Shown here piece by piece: positions 1-6,258 of a stretch of 10,297 bases of DNA. Origin of the DNA: Deltaproteobacteria bacterium (GTDB lineage Bacteria > Desulfobacterota > Desulfarculia > Adiutricales > Adiutricaceae). The translations under genes and the position numbers were made by a program. Position 1 is the stretch's first letter, and every line of letters starts with the position of its first letter. Under the pieces are notes generated by a model. The model had not been told where the DNA came from. It ran no database searches and was given only the letters and a program-made list of their open reading frames with translations. The stretch spans positions 1 through 10,297 of the forward strand of contig JAIRNQ010000261.1 in the NCBI GenBank assembly GCA_031257955.1. The letters are read 5' to 3'.

Positions 1-298
1 CCCCCGGGTGCCGATAAAACCGCTTGTCCTCCACCCCCACGGCAATCTTCGGCAAAAGCTCGCCCATGCGCCCCAAGGCCACCGGCACCACCAACTCCTC
101 CTCGGCCGAAAGCCCCACGTACAAGGCCTCCCCGTCCTTGTCCAACAACACCGGCGAGACGGCGAAATTCCCGTACTCCGGCACCTCGGCCAACCCGTAG
201 CCCACGACCACAAAAACCGCCACCGCCACCGCCAGCCCCAGCGCCCCCTTGGCCGCCAGCCGCGCCGCCCGCCCCACTTTTCCCTTCTCCTCAGCCAT
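1..298 (-). CDS. pbpC: Penicillin-binding protein 1C-type murein transglycosylase, N-terminal part (cut by window edge)
   Basis: The reading frame starts at ATG 298-296 and runs off the left edge after 99 residues. It shows a short basic N-terminus (EEKGKVGRAARLAAK), one hydrophobic segment at about residues 18-36 (rich in A, V, L and F), then a periplasmic part. Residues about 47-65 (SPVLLDKDG...) match the region preceding the family 51 glycosyltransferase domain. The last residues, VEDKRFYRHPG, are the conserved GT51 motif containing the catalytic Glu (E-D-[KR]-R-F-Y). From family knowledge, such proteins are inner-membrane anchored and polymerise lipid II into glycan strands, and usually carry a C-terminal transpeptidase domain, which is not visible here. 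HPG after RFYR and the short linker favour PBP1C over PBP1A/1B. The AAGGG-type ribosome site sits about 7 bases before the ATG. The C-terminal domains cannot be checked. Confidence 0.8.
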   Translation of the reverse strand, partial: MAEEKGKVGRAARLAAKGALGLAVAVAVFVVVGYGLAEVPEYGNFAVSPVLLDKDGEALYVGLSAEEELVVPVALGRMGELLPKIAVGVEDKRFYRHPG

Positions 299-335
299 CG
301 CCTCACCCTTTGGCCGCCCAACGGCGGCCCATCGC

Positions 336-407
336 CTCGCCTATCGCCTCGCCCTTCGGCCACCCTTCGGCGGCCCTTCGGCTCGCCTATCGCCTCGCCC
401 TTCGGCC
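336..407. repeat. 26-bp direct repeat, 46-bp period, in the pbpC leader
   Basis: An identical 26-base unit (CTCGCCTATCGCCTCGCCCT plus TCGGCC) occurs at 336-361 and 382-407. A degenerate third copy of its second half, CGCCTCACCCTTTGGCC, abuts the pbpC start at about 299-315. The tract lies between the likely promoter at 461-469 and the start codon, so it would be transcribed as part of the 5' leader. No function can be assigned; slippage or GGCC-spacer expansion is the simplest explanation. Confidence 0.7.
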
Positions 408-460
408 GCCCCCGCTCCCCCTCCGGGCCCCAAACCCTATCCACGCCTTTTGACGGTTAA

Positions 461-469
461 ATTATACCA
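461..469 (-). promoter_or_regulatory. Extended -10 promoter for pbpC
   Basis: On the minus strand this reads TGGTATAAT, a perfect extended -10 (TGnTATAAT). No good -35 hexamer sits 16-18 bases upstream, as is usual for extended -10 promoters. Transcription would start near 454 and give a leader of about 155 bases, including the direct repeats, before the ATG at 298. Two TTGAC motifs on the same strand (511-515 and 522-526) are too far upstream to be its -35. Confidence 0.5.
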
Positions 470-740
470 GAGGTGGATACGAAAAATTATGGAAAAACTA
501 TGGAATTAGCGTCAACGTGTAGTCAACAATCTGTGTTATTACCTAAATTAGTACCCTCCCCTTACCCCCCCACCCGCCTTAACCCTTCGCGGCCCAGGCC
601 ACCCAACACCTTCGAAAGCCATTCCCTTTCGGCCCTTGCCAAATTTTTAGGCCTCAATTTTTCCGACCGGCCTTTAATCCCCACCCTTCCGCCCGGCCAC
701 CTCGGCGACTCCCCGACTCCCTAGCCCACTAACCCCCTTA
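470..740. other. Gene-poor spacer, C-rich on the plus strand
   Basis: The first 80 bases are AT-rich promoter-proximal sequence. From about 550 the plus strand is dominated by C runs and GGCC-type words. The short open frames here give proline/serine-rich low-complexity products with no ribosome site and no recognisable domain. I see no gene in it. Confidence 0.6.
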
Positions 741-920
741 ACCCAGACAGTTGCCAAACGGCGCTATCGGCGCCATGTTTCATCCGCGAAAAGGGCCATC
801 AAGCTAATGGAGAAACAGGGTTACGCCAAGAAATACAACGCCGCCACCAACTATCGACTGACCGGGGGTCCAATTATACGCGTCCGCCCTGATAGCCGGC
901 GGAGGCACGACCGTTCTTAA
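741..920 (+). pseudogene. Possible remnant of a helix-turn-helix protein
   Basis: One frame, open from a stop at 675 to TAA at 918-920, translates to a basic segment with real protein character in the middle of low-complexity spacer. Its core reads SSAKRAIKLMEKQGYAKK followed by ATNYRLTG. That pattern (a helix of AIKLMEKQG, a turn, then a wing ending in NYRLT) resembles the C-terminal half of HTH_36/winged-helix domains found in replication initiators and phage or plasmid regulators. There is no ATG before residue 807-809, which would leave only a 37-residue product, and no clear ribosome site. A decayed fragment is therefore more likely than a working gene. The assignment rests on pattern memory alone and may be wrong. 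Confidence 0.28.
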
Positions 921-1384
921 CCAGTTAAAAAAAGAGTATTAGCGCAACGTTCCCTCTCTGCGCGCCCTATGGCCGATAACTTGAAAATCCCCAGTTCGCC
1001 ATGACCCAATGCCCAAGGGCCCGTCGCCTGACCATAAACGCTTGGCCGCCCCTGGCCAAGCCACCCCTCGCGGATAGGGGCCAACCGACCCTTTCCAGCG
1101 ACGCTGAAACCGCCGACCCGCCTGGCAACCAATCGGCCCGACAAAGGCCCATGGCCCCCGCGCCTCCCAGGCCCCCCCGCGACCGCGCGACTTCCTCCCC
1201 GGTCGGAGAAATTTTCCCCTGCCCGATACCAGCCCGGGCCCTGGCCTACCCCAAACCGCCCCACCAACCCGACCCCAAAAATGGCCCCAGTCCAGACACC
1301 CAAAGCCAGGCCCCCCCAAGTCCAGCCCCCAGTCCGTCCCACCAAAACCTCCCCCAATGAAACTGACCCAAATTTATCGTTTGG
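921..1384. other. GC-rich spacer with strong C/G strand asymmetry, no gene seen
   Basis: The plus strand is rich in runs of C (for example CCCCCCC near 1312-1318) and the minus strand correspondingly in G. Frames are open on both strands because stop codons are rare in such sequence. Their products (Pro/Ala/Ser-rich on plus, Gly/Trp/Arg-rich on minus) look like composition artefacts, and none has a ribosome site. Short C-rich words recur at 1286-1350 (variants of CCAGTCCAGACACCC), but no clean tandem unit emerges. Confidence 0.6.
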
Positions 1385-1437
1385 TAAAGGCCAGCAAACA
1401 CCCTATTGAATTCTAATAAAATTACATACTTATTCTT

Positions 1438-1465
1438 TTTACATCGCTATTATATTGCCTATATT
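1438..1465 (+). promoter_or_regulatory. Sigma70-type promoter, TTTACA-16-TATATT
   Basis: TTTACA (1438-1443) and TATATT (1460-1465) each match the consensus at five of six positions, with a 16-base spacer. It points right, 90-120 bases upstream of the perfect promoter at 1554-1582. In AT-rich DNA such matches arise by chance more often, so it is less certain than the second one. Confidence 0.35.
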
Positions 1466-1553
1466 CACTTTACTTCGCTTGATTGCTCTTTAATGTATCA
1501 CCGGATATTACCTTCCCACCTGGAATTTTAGTAAATTAAATTTTCAGTATCCA

Positions 1554-1582
1554 TTGACAGTTTAAAATTTTTTATATATAAT
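1554..1582 (+). promoter_or_regulatory. Perfect-consensus sigma70 promoter, TTGACA-17-TATAAT
   Basis: TTGACA at 1554-1559 and TATAAT at 1577-1582 are separated by exactly 17 bases, the ideal spacing. A/T tracts lie just upstream and within the spacer. The start would be near 1589. No coding frame follows for almost 700 bases, so the transcript is either a small RNA or an unusually long leader for the autotransporter starting at 2274. An imperfect stem (CTCCCCTAAG 1600-1609 with CTTAACTAGGGAG 1620-1632) lies in the early transcript. A short hairpin with a T5 run follows at 1701-1724. Confidence 0.65.
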
Positions 1583-1700
1583 CGTTGTCGAGAATTATCT
1601 CCCCTAAGATTTTCTTTGCTTAACTAGGGAGTTTAATAACATATAATTACTTGAAATTTTTTAGACTCTACTATTCCATATCTGAGCCAGACTGACGCTT

Positions 1701-1724
1701 AACGGAAAAATTTTCACCGTTTTT
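1701..1724 (+). terminator. Weak candidate intrinsic terminator downstream of the 1554-1582 promoter
   Basis: AACGG (1701-1705) and CCGTT (1717-1721) can pair around an 11-base loop, followed by a T5 run (1720-1724). The stem is only five pairs, so this is a marginal terminator. If it works, the transcript from the 1554-1582 promoter would be about 135 nt long. Confidence 0.22.
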
Positions 1725-2082
1725 ATGGCCCATCCGACGCTCGCCTGACTTAAACCAACGACGCCGGCCGCCGGGCCAAAAGGACGACCATCCCAAGCCT
1801 AGGCGCCTGGCCAAACAAAATTACGATACAAGCGGCCAAATTTGTCCGCCCAGACTATAGTTGATACTCATACGGCAAATATTTTGGCCCGATAGTTGCT
1901 CCCCAGCTCAGCGGGGTAGTCCCATCGGGTAGTTTTTTCCACCAAAGCTAGACCCACAAACCCTGGGCGGCCAACGCCCAAAAGACCCATAGGCCTACAA
2001 ACGTAACCCATAGGCCCGTCAAAAGGCCACCAACGAACGGAAGCCGGGCGGCCATTTCCAGGCCACCCCCCGGGCCCCAAAC
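1725..2082. other. GGCC-rich spacer, no gene seen
   Basis: A mixed GC-rich stretch with frequent GGCC words. It includes an 11-base direct repeat ACCCATAGGCC at 1985-1995 and 2006-2016 (21-base period). Open frames are short, lack ribosome sites and have no recognisable product. Confidence 0.55.
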
Positions 2083-2105
2083 AAAAAAAATAGCCCCATG
2101 GGCTA
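2083..2105 (-). terminator. Intrinsic terminator on the minus strand, with no gene upstream
   Basis: TAGCCC (2091-2096) and GGGCTA (2100-2105) form a six-pair stem with a three-base loop. On the minus strand the stem is followed directly by eight Ts (A8 at 2083-2090). It would stop leftward transcripts arising from 2105-2270 or from inside the autotransporter gene. No minus-strand gene is visible there, so it may end an antisense or small RNA, or block read-through toward the AT-rich island. Confidence 0.5.
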
Positions 2106-2199
2106 ATCTTCTCGATAAATACTTAACGTGCTTAGTTCCTTAATCCATCGAAAAATGGACGACAAGCAAATAACGTTAATCTAATATATATATTTTCGC

Positions 2200-2223
2200 T
2201 ACCAATTACCTTACATATTGGTA
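2200..2223. promoter_or_regulatory. Dyad TACCAAT-N10-ATTGGTA, candidate operator of the autotransporter gene
   Basis: Perfect seven-base arms at 2200-2206 and 2217-2223 are separated by ten bases, with 17 bases between arm starts. The dyad lies about 50 bases upstream of the autotransporter ATG, next to AT-rich DNA (2182-2194) that could provide a -10. It is the size and position of a dimeric-repressor site, but could equally form a leader hairpin. No regulator gene is present in the window. Confidence 0.35.
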
Positions 2224-2260
2224 TCAAATTTAATCTAGGCTTTTTCCCAAGCCATTTTTT

Positions 2261-2265
2261 GGAGG
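2261..2265 (+). promoter_or_regulatory. Ribosome binding site of the autotransporter
   Basis: GGAGG lies eight bases before ATG 2274-2276. It settles the start: an in-frame TTG at 2259 overlaps this site and cannot be the true initiator, and starting at 2274 gives a clean signal peptide. Confidence 0.85.
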
Positions 2266-2273
2266 TTACGACA

Positions 2274-5200
2274 ATGACCTGGGCAAGAAAACTCATCCGG
2301 CCCAAAACGCTCCTAACCATAGCGTTACTGGCCGCCCTCATCCCCCTCGGCACCCAAGCGGCCTATGGGCAAGTAGCCGGGGTCCAATTCGGTACCCTAA
2401 ACCCAGACGGAACCCCAACCGGCTGGGCTAACTCCACGGGCAACGATACATTTAGCGGCACTTTAGTAGGCCTTACCGCGGATCCTATTGGCGGTACCGG
2501 AGGGATTATAATCAAAACTGACGTAAACCCGCCTTACTATCCGGAAACCGGCAGCCGCGGCACGCGAATTTATACTGGTACTCATGATTACAGCGTCGTT
2601 GGCGGCGCTCTGTACTTGGCTGGCCAGACCGGGACCCCTTACGGCAATTACGTCCTCATCGAGAATGACGCCATCATCGGCACTCTCGCGTCTGGAACCG
2701 GTGCCGTTTGGGGGGGACTCACGAACGTCGCCTATGACGAAACTACCTACCCGCATGGAGCGAACGATAACACAGTCATCATAAGAGGCAAAGTCGGCAG
2801 CAGCGTTTACGGCGGGGCCGGCATGATTGCCGGTGCGGAAGTGAAAGGCAACACGGTCAAAATCGAGAGTACCGGCAGAGTGGGTTCCAGCGCCGCAGCG
2901 GACGGAGACGTTGTCGGCGGCGCCATAGGCATTTGCGATGGCTCCACTTGCAGCAACGCGGTTTCCGGGGTGGTTTCCAAAAACACCGTTGAGATATACG
3001 GTAAAGTCGGTACAGCCATCGGCGGCCTCCATGAACAGGACAGTGGCGGCACCGTTGGCGGCGCAACCTTAGCTGAAGGGAACAAAGTCATCGTCTATGG
3101 CGGCGTAGTAAACGAAGTTAAAGGTGGCGCGGCCAACGGGCCGGATGCTACCTCCCTCACCGAAAAGTCAGCGACCATTGAGTTCAACCAAGTCAAGATA
3201 ACGGGCTTTTCGCTACCCGATGGAACGATAATTAGCAGAGGTACGGTAACCGGTAACATAACGGGTGGGTTTGGCTATTACCACGTCAGTGGAAATACGG
3301 TTGAGATCGACGCCCTTGTCGACCTAGATACAACCAATAATACAATAATATCTGGCGGCATTAGCGAATTAAACGATTACGTGGCGGGCGCCAATGTCAG
3401 TGGCAACAAGGTCACCATAACCGGCGCGCGCATAATCGGATCTGGGTACGTTTCCGTACGTGGTGGGTTTAGCAAATCGAACGATGCGGTAACCGAAAAC
3501 AGTGTAGACTCAAACATAGTAAATTTAACCGACATAACGGTCGGCGCCGTTACAGGCGGGGAATCTTGGGATGCCGGAGACGATAACGTCACCAGTAACG
3601 AGGTATACCTAACCAACGTAACAGTCGATCGTACTGTCGCGTATACTGGTGACGTCTACGGGGGTTTAGGAACAGGAGGTGATACCGTAACGGACAATAA
3701 GGTTTACATCCAGGATAACGCCGATGGCGATGCCGAAACCGTTATTGAAGGAGATCTCTATGGCGGTGCCGTAGACTATGTCAACGTCACCGCTAATGTC
3801 AAAGATAACTTCATATATATAAAAGGCGGGACGAACACCATAAATGGCATGACGGTAGCCGCTGGCGAACTGAAAATCACGGGCGGGGAGACTACCTTCG
3901 GTACCGCTCCTTCCGCGGGTGGAGTGGTCACCACGGCCCAATCCGGAAAAAATATTACAGTCCAAAACGCCAAAGCGCATTTTTATAATACCGTTACCGC
4001 GACAAACGGGCAGATTATCGTCAATAAGGCCCAAGGCAACCAAACCGATACCCTAGTCGATTTTTACGATGACGTGACGACGGGGACGGGAACGGGTGAA
4101 ATCTCCATCAGCGAAGCCACCGTTAATTTGAAGGGTGACACAACCGCCCAAACCCTCACGACCGGCGCCTTCAAGCTAAATGGAGGGGGCATCCTTAATG
4201 TGGGTACGGAAGACTTAGACGTTGAAACGACTACCGCCGCAATCGCTTCCGGCGGCGTCTTGAATATAAACCATACTTCGGCGTCAGAGGTGACTTTTTC
4301 TAACAGTCTCACCGTGGGCGCAGGAAGCGTGGTGAACGTTTCTAACGCCGCCCACATCCTGAGCGCCGCCGGTTATGCCATTAACGGCACGGTCAATTTG
4401 GGCGTGACGGGGAGTACCTTGGAAACGAGCGGCAGCAATGACATTGAAGTATTGTCCGGCGGAAGTATTCTGTTGACCGCCAACGCCATAGTCGACGCTG
4501 GCACCGGCGACTTCAAATTCACTGGTTCGAGCGCTCAACGCGCGACTCTGGACGTTGGCTCCAACACTTTAAAAGTTACCGCCGGTGAACTAAATCTAAA
4601 TGGTGCCCAAATTACGCTTTCTAGGGCTGGCTCGACTTTTGGCAAGATCACAACCGATAGTTCTTTTGATCTGACAGTTGGTGGTAAAAGCTGGGTTACT
4701 CTGAATCTAGGCGATGGTGACGTCCAAGACTGGATAGGCGAAACAGTCATAGAAACCGGAGGCACCAATATTAGCGGCCTAAATAACATTGACGCCGGGT
4801 TCTATAACTTGTTTCAAGATGGTACCGCGATTAAAGTTAGCAACGAATTGAATACCTTTACCTATATGCTTAACAACAGGGGACGGCTGACCACGCCAAA
4901 CATCACGGAGGGTATTGAACTCTTGGATCGAATCGCGGACGGGGGAAGGAATCCCGATTTGATTCGCGATCTGCGCATATTCGTAGAGGATGTGGCGGGT
5001 TCTACTGGCCTCACGGCGGCCCAGGCCGAGATGGTCTTGAGGCAACTTATCGGCGAGTCGTTGGTTAACGCCAACGCCGGCGTAATCAACACGGCTTTGA
5101 AGACCCAGAGCGTTGTCTACAACCGTCTGGATAGGATTAGGGAAGTCGAAATAGACGACCTGACCCCGCCGGCGGCCGGCAGCGGCGCCGAGCTTAACCG

Positions 5201-6035
5201 GATCTGGGTGGGCGGTTTTGGCGTCTGGTCCGAAGCCGACAACCGGAACGACGTCTACGGCTACGACTTCTCCAGCGGCGGTTTGGCTTTGGGCATAGAC
5301 CACAAGGTCGACGCGGCCCCGGGTCTGCGGCTGGGCGTTTCGGCGGCCTTGTCCTCCGGCGAGTTGAGGGGCAAAGACTCCAACACCAGGATTAACATGA
5401 AGACCTTGGGCGTGGGCGTTTACGGCAGCTATATCACGCCCAGCAACGTTTTCTTCGACGCCAACTTTGGCTACGCCACCACGATCAACGACTACGAGGT
5501 CGATCTTTTCCCCACGGGCCAAAAGACCGGCGAGTTTGACATCAATTCGTGGATATTTGCCATCAGGGGTGGGGCGGTCGTCCAAGGGCCCAACTACCAG
5601 GTCATCCCCAGCGTCGGCCTTAGATACATACATACCAGGCAGGAAGCCTTTAGGGACGCCGTCAACTCCACGGTCTGGACCGGCAGGATGGCCAACCGCT
5701 ACAGCGACAAATCCGACCACATGTGGGACATTCCCGTGCAGGTTAAACTCAACACCACCTTCAACTCGGCCTCTTACATCATAACCCCCGAGCTGAGGTT
5801 GGGTTACACCTTCACGGTCGAAAGGCCCGATTACTCCATGAACGTCGGCTACGTCGGGGGCGCCGAGACGGCCAATATCGTCGGGGCCAGGGCCCGCGGC
5901 AATTCCTTCCAGGTCGGTACCGGCGTCAAGGTCAACACCGGGGGCCTGCTGGACGGTTTCGTCAACTACGATCTGGACGTGGCCAATGGCTACCGTACCC
6001 ACAACGCCTCGCTGGGCATAGGGCTTGAGTTCTAA
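2274..6035 (+). CDS. Autotransporter (type Va secretion) with repeat-rich passenger and C-terminal beta-barrel
   Basis: The product has 1253 residues. Residues 1-32 are a Sec signal peptide: basic start (ARKLIRPK), hydrophobic core 12-26, likely cleavage after TQA or AYG. The passenger (about 33-860) is Gly/Thr/Val/Asn-rich, as in right-handed beta-helices. It has twelve N-x-[VI]-x-[IL] repeats beginning at residues 125, 166, 193, 237, 270, 305, 341, 378, 414, 442, 475 and 512, mostly followed by a GG turn. A helical linker (about 912-958) leads to the barrel domain (about 975-1253). The barrel begins IWVGGFGVWSEAD, has alternating aromatic/hydrophobic strands and ends in GLEF with terminal Phe, the signal for BAM insertion. 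By family knowledge the barrel translocates the passenger to the cell surface. Adhesion is a common role but cannot be shown here. The only cysteines are C221 and C226. Composition shifts from AT-richer passenger to GC-rich barrel near residue 960. No catalytic triad was recognised. Confidence 0.92.
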   Translation: MTWARKLIRPKTLLTIALLAALIPLGTQAAYGQVAGVQFGTLNPDGTPTGWANSTGNDTFSGTLVGLTADPIGGTGGIIIKTDVNPPYYPETGSRGTRIYTGTHDYSVVGGALYLAGQTGTPYGNYVLIENDAIIGTLASGTGAVWGGLTNVAYDETTYPHGANDNTVIIRGKVGSSVYGGAGMIAGAEVKGNTVKIESTGRVGSSAAADGDVVGGAIGICDGSTCSNAVSGVVSKNTVEIYGKVGTAIGGLHEQDSGGTVGGATLAEGNKVIVYGGVVNEVKGGAANGPDATSLTEKSATIEFNQVKITGFSLPDGTIISRGTVTGNITGGFGYYHVSGNTVEIDALVDLDTTNNTIISGGISELNDYVAGANVSGNKVTITGARIIGSGYVSVRGGFSKSNDAVTENSVDSNIVNLTDITVGAVTGGESWDAGDDNVTSNEVYLTNVTVDRTVAYTGDVYGGLGTGGDTVTDNKVYIQDNADGDAETVIEGDLYGGAVDYVNVTANVKDNFIYIKGGTNTINGMTVAAGELKITGGETTFGTAPSAGGVVTTAQSGKNITVQNAKAHFYNTVTATNGQIIVNKAQGNQTDTLVDFYDDVTTGTGTGEISISEATVNLKGDTTAQTLTTGAFKLNGGGILNVGTEDLDVETTTAAIASGGVLNINHTSASEVTFSNSLTVGAGSVVNVSNAAHILSAAGYAINGTVNLGVTGSTLETSGSNDIEVLSGGSILLTANAIVDAGTGDFKFTGSSAQRATLDVGSNTLKVTAGELNLNGAQITLSRAGSTFGKITTDSSFDLTVGGKSWVTLNLGDGDVQDWIGETVIETGGTNISGLNNIDAGFYNLFQDGTAIKVSNELNTFTYMLNNRGRLTTPNITEGIELLDRIADGGRNPDLIRDLRIFVEDVAGSTGLTAAQAEMVLRQLIGESLVNANAGVINTALKTQSVVYNRLDRIREVEIDDLTPPAAGSGAELNRIWVGGFGVWSEADNRNDVYGYDFSSGGLALGIDHKVDAAPGLRLGVSAALSSGELRGKDSNTRINMKTLGVGVYGSYITPSNVFFDANFGYATTINDYEVDLFPTGQKTGEFDINSWIFAIRGGAVVQGPNYQVIPSVGLRYIHTRQEAFRDAVNSTVWTGRMANRYSDKSDHMWDIPVQVKLNTTFNSASYIITPELRLGYTFTVERPDYSMNVGYVGGAETANIVGARARGNSFQVGTGVKVNTGGLLDGFVNYDLDVANGYRTHNASLGIGLEF

Positions 6036-6066
6036 ACCCAGGGCCAAAGGCGCAATTTTTAACCTC

Positions 6067-6105
6067 AAGGGCGGGGCCGACCAAAATCGGCCCCGCCCTT
6101 TTTTT
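6067..6105 (+). terminator. Strong intrinsic terminator of the autotransporter gene
   Basis: A perfect 14-pair stem (AAGGGCGGGGCCGA 6067-6080 with 6087-6100) closes a six-base loop CCAAAA and runs into seven Ts (6099-6105). It lies 32 bases after the stop codon. Confidence 0.92.
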
Positions 6106-6127
6106 GTGGGCCCGGGCGTTGGCGGGC

Positions 6128-6177
6128 AAAAAAAAAAGATAGGGCGGAAACCAAGGTGGATAGGTGGTTTCCGCCCT
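6128..6177 (-). terminator. Intrinsic terminator of the beta-eliminating lyase gene
   Basis: A perfect 13-pair stem (AGGGCGGAAACCA 6141-6153 with 6165-6177) encloses an 11-base loop. On the minus strand it is followed after three bases by ten Ts (A10 at 6128-6137). On the plus strand only four Ts follow, so its main direction is leftward, ending the gene whose stop is at 6259-6261. With the neighbouring plus-strand terminator it insulates two convergent genes. Confidence 0.85.
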
Positions 6178-6258
6178 TTTCGGTTCGGGGGCTTGGCGAG
6201 TCGGGGGCTTTGGCGGGTCGGGGACGGGCCGGGGGCCGGCCCGAGGCTCACCGGTCCC

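Larger units (their letters stand above)
1385..1700. other. AT-rich island without an ORF
   Basis: About 300 bases of strongly AT-rich sequence interrupt the GC-rich spacer on both sides. It carries two sigma70-like promoters (1438-1465 and 1554-1582), several short hairpins and no open frame of useful length. It is best read as a regulatory or non-coding RNA region, or as the remains of inserted AT-rich DNA. Confidence 0.55.

Noticed and set aside
450..478. Plus-strand promoter using TTGACG at 450-455
   Set aside because: At 17 bases downstream the sequence is GTGGAT, a poor -10. The TATAAT there belongs to the minus strand.
8..509. Plus-strand frames at the left end
   Set aside because: They are antisense to the PBP1C N-terminus and its repeat leader; their His/Pro/Arg-rich products are composition artefacts.
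917..1360. Overlapping 119- and 146-residue frames on opposite strands in the GC-rich spacer
   Set aside because: Both products are low complexity (Pro/Ala/Ser or Gly/Trp/Arg), neither has a ribosome site, and C/G runs suppress stop codons on both strands.
2259..2273. TTG at 2259 as the autotransporter start
   Set aside because: The TTG overlaps the GGAGG ribosome site that clearly serves ATG 2274, and would lengthen the signal peptide needlessly.
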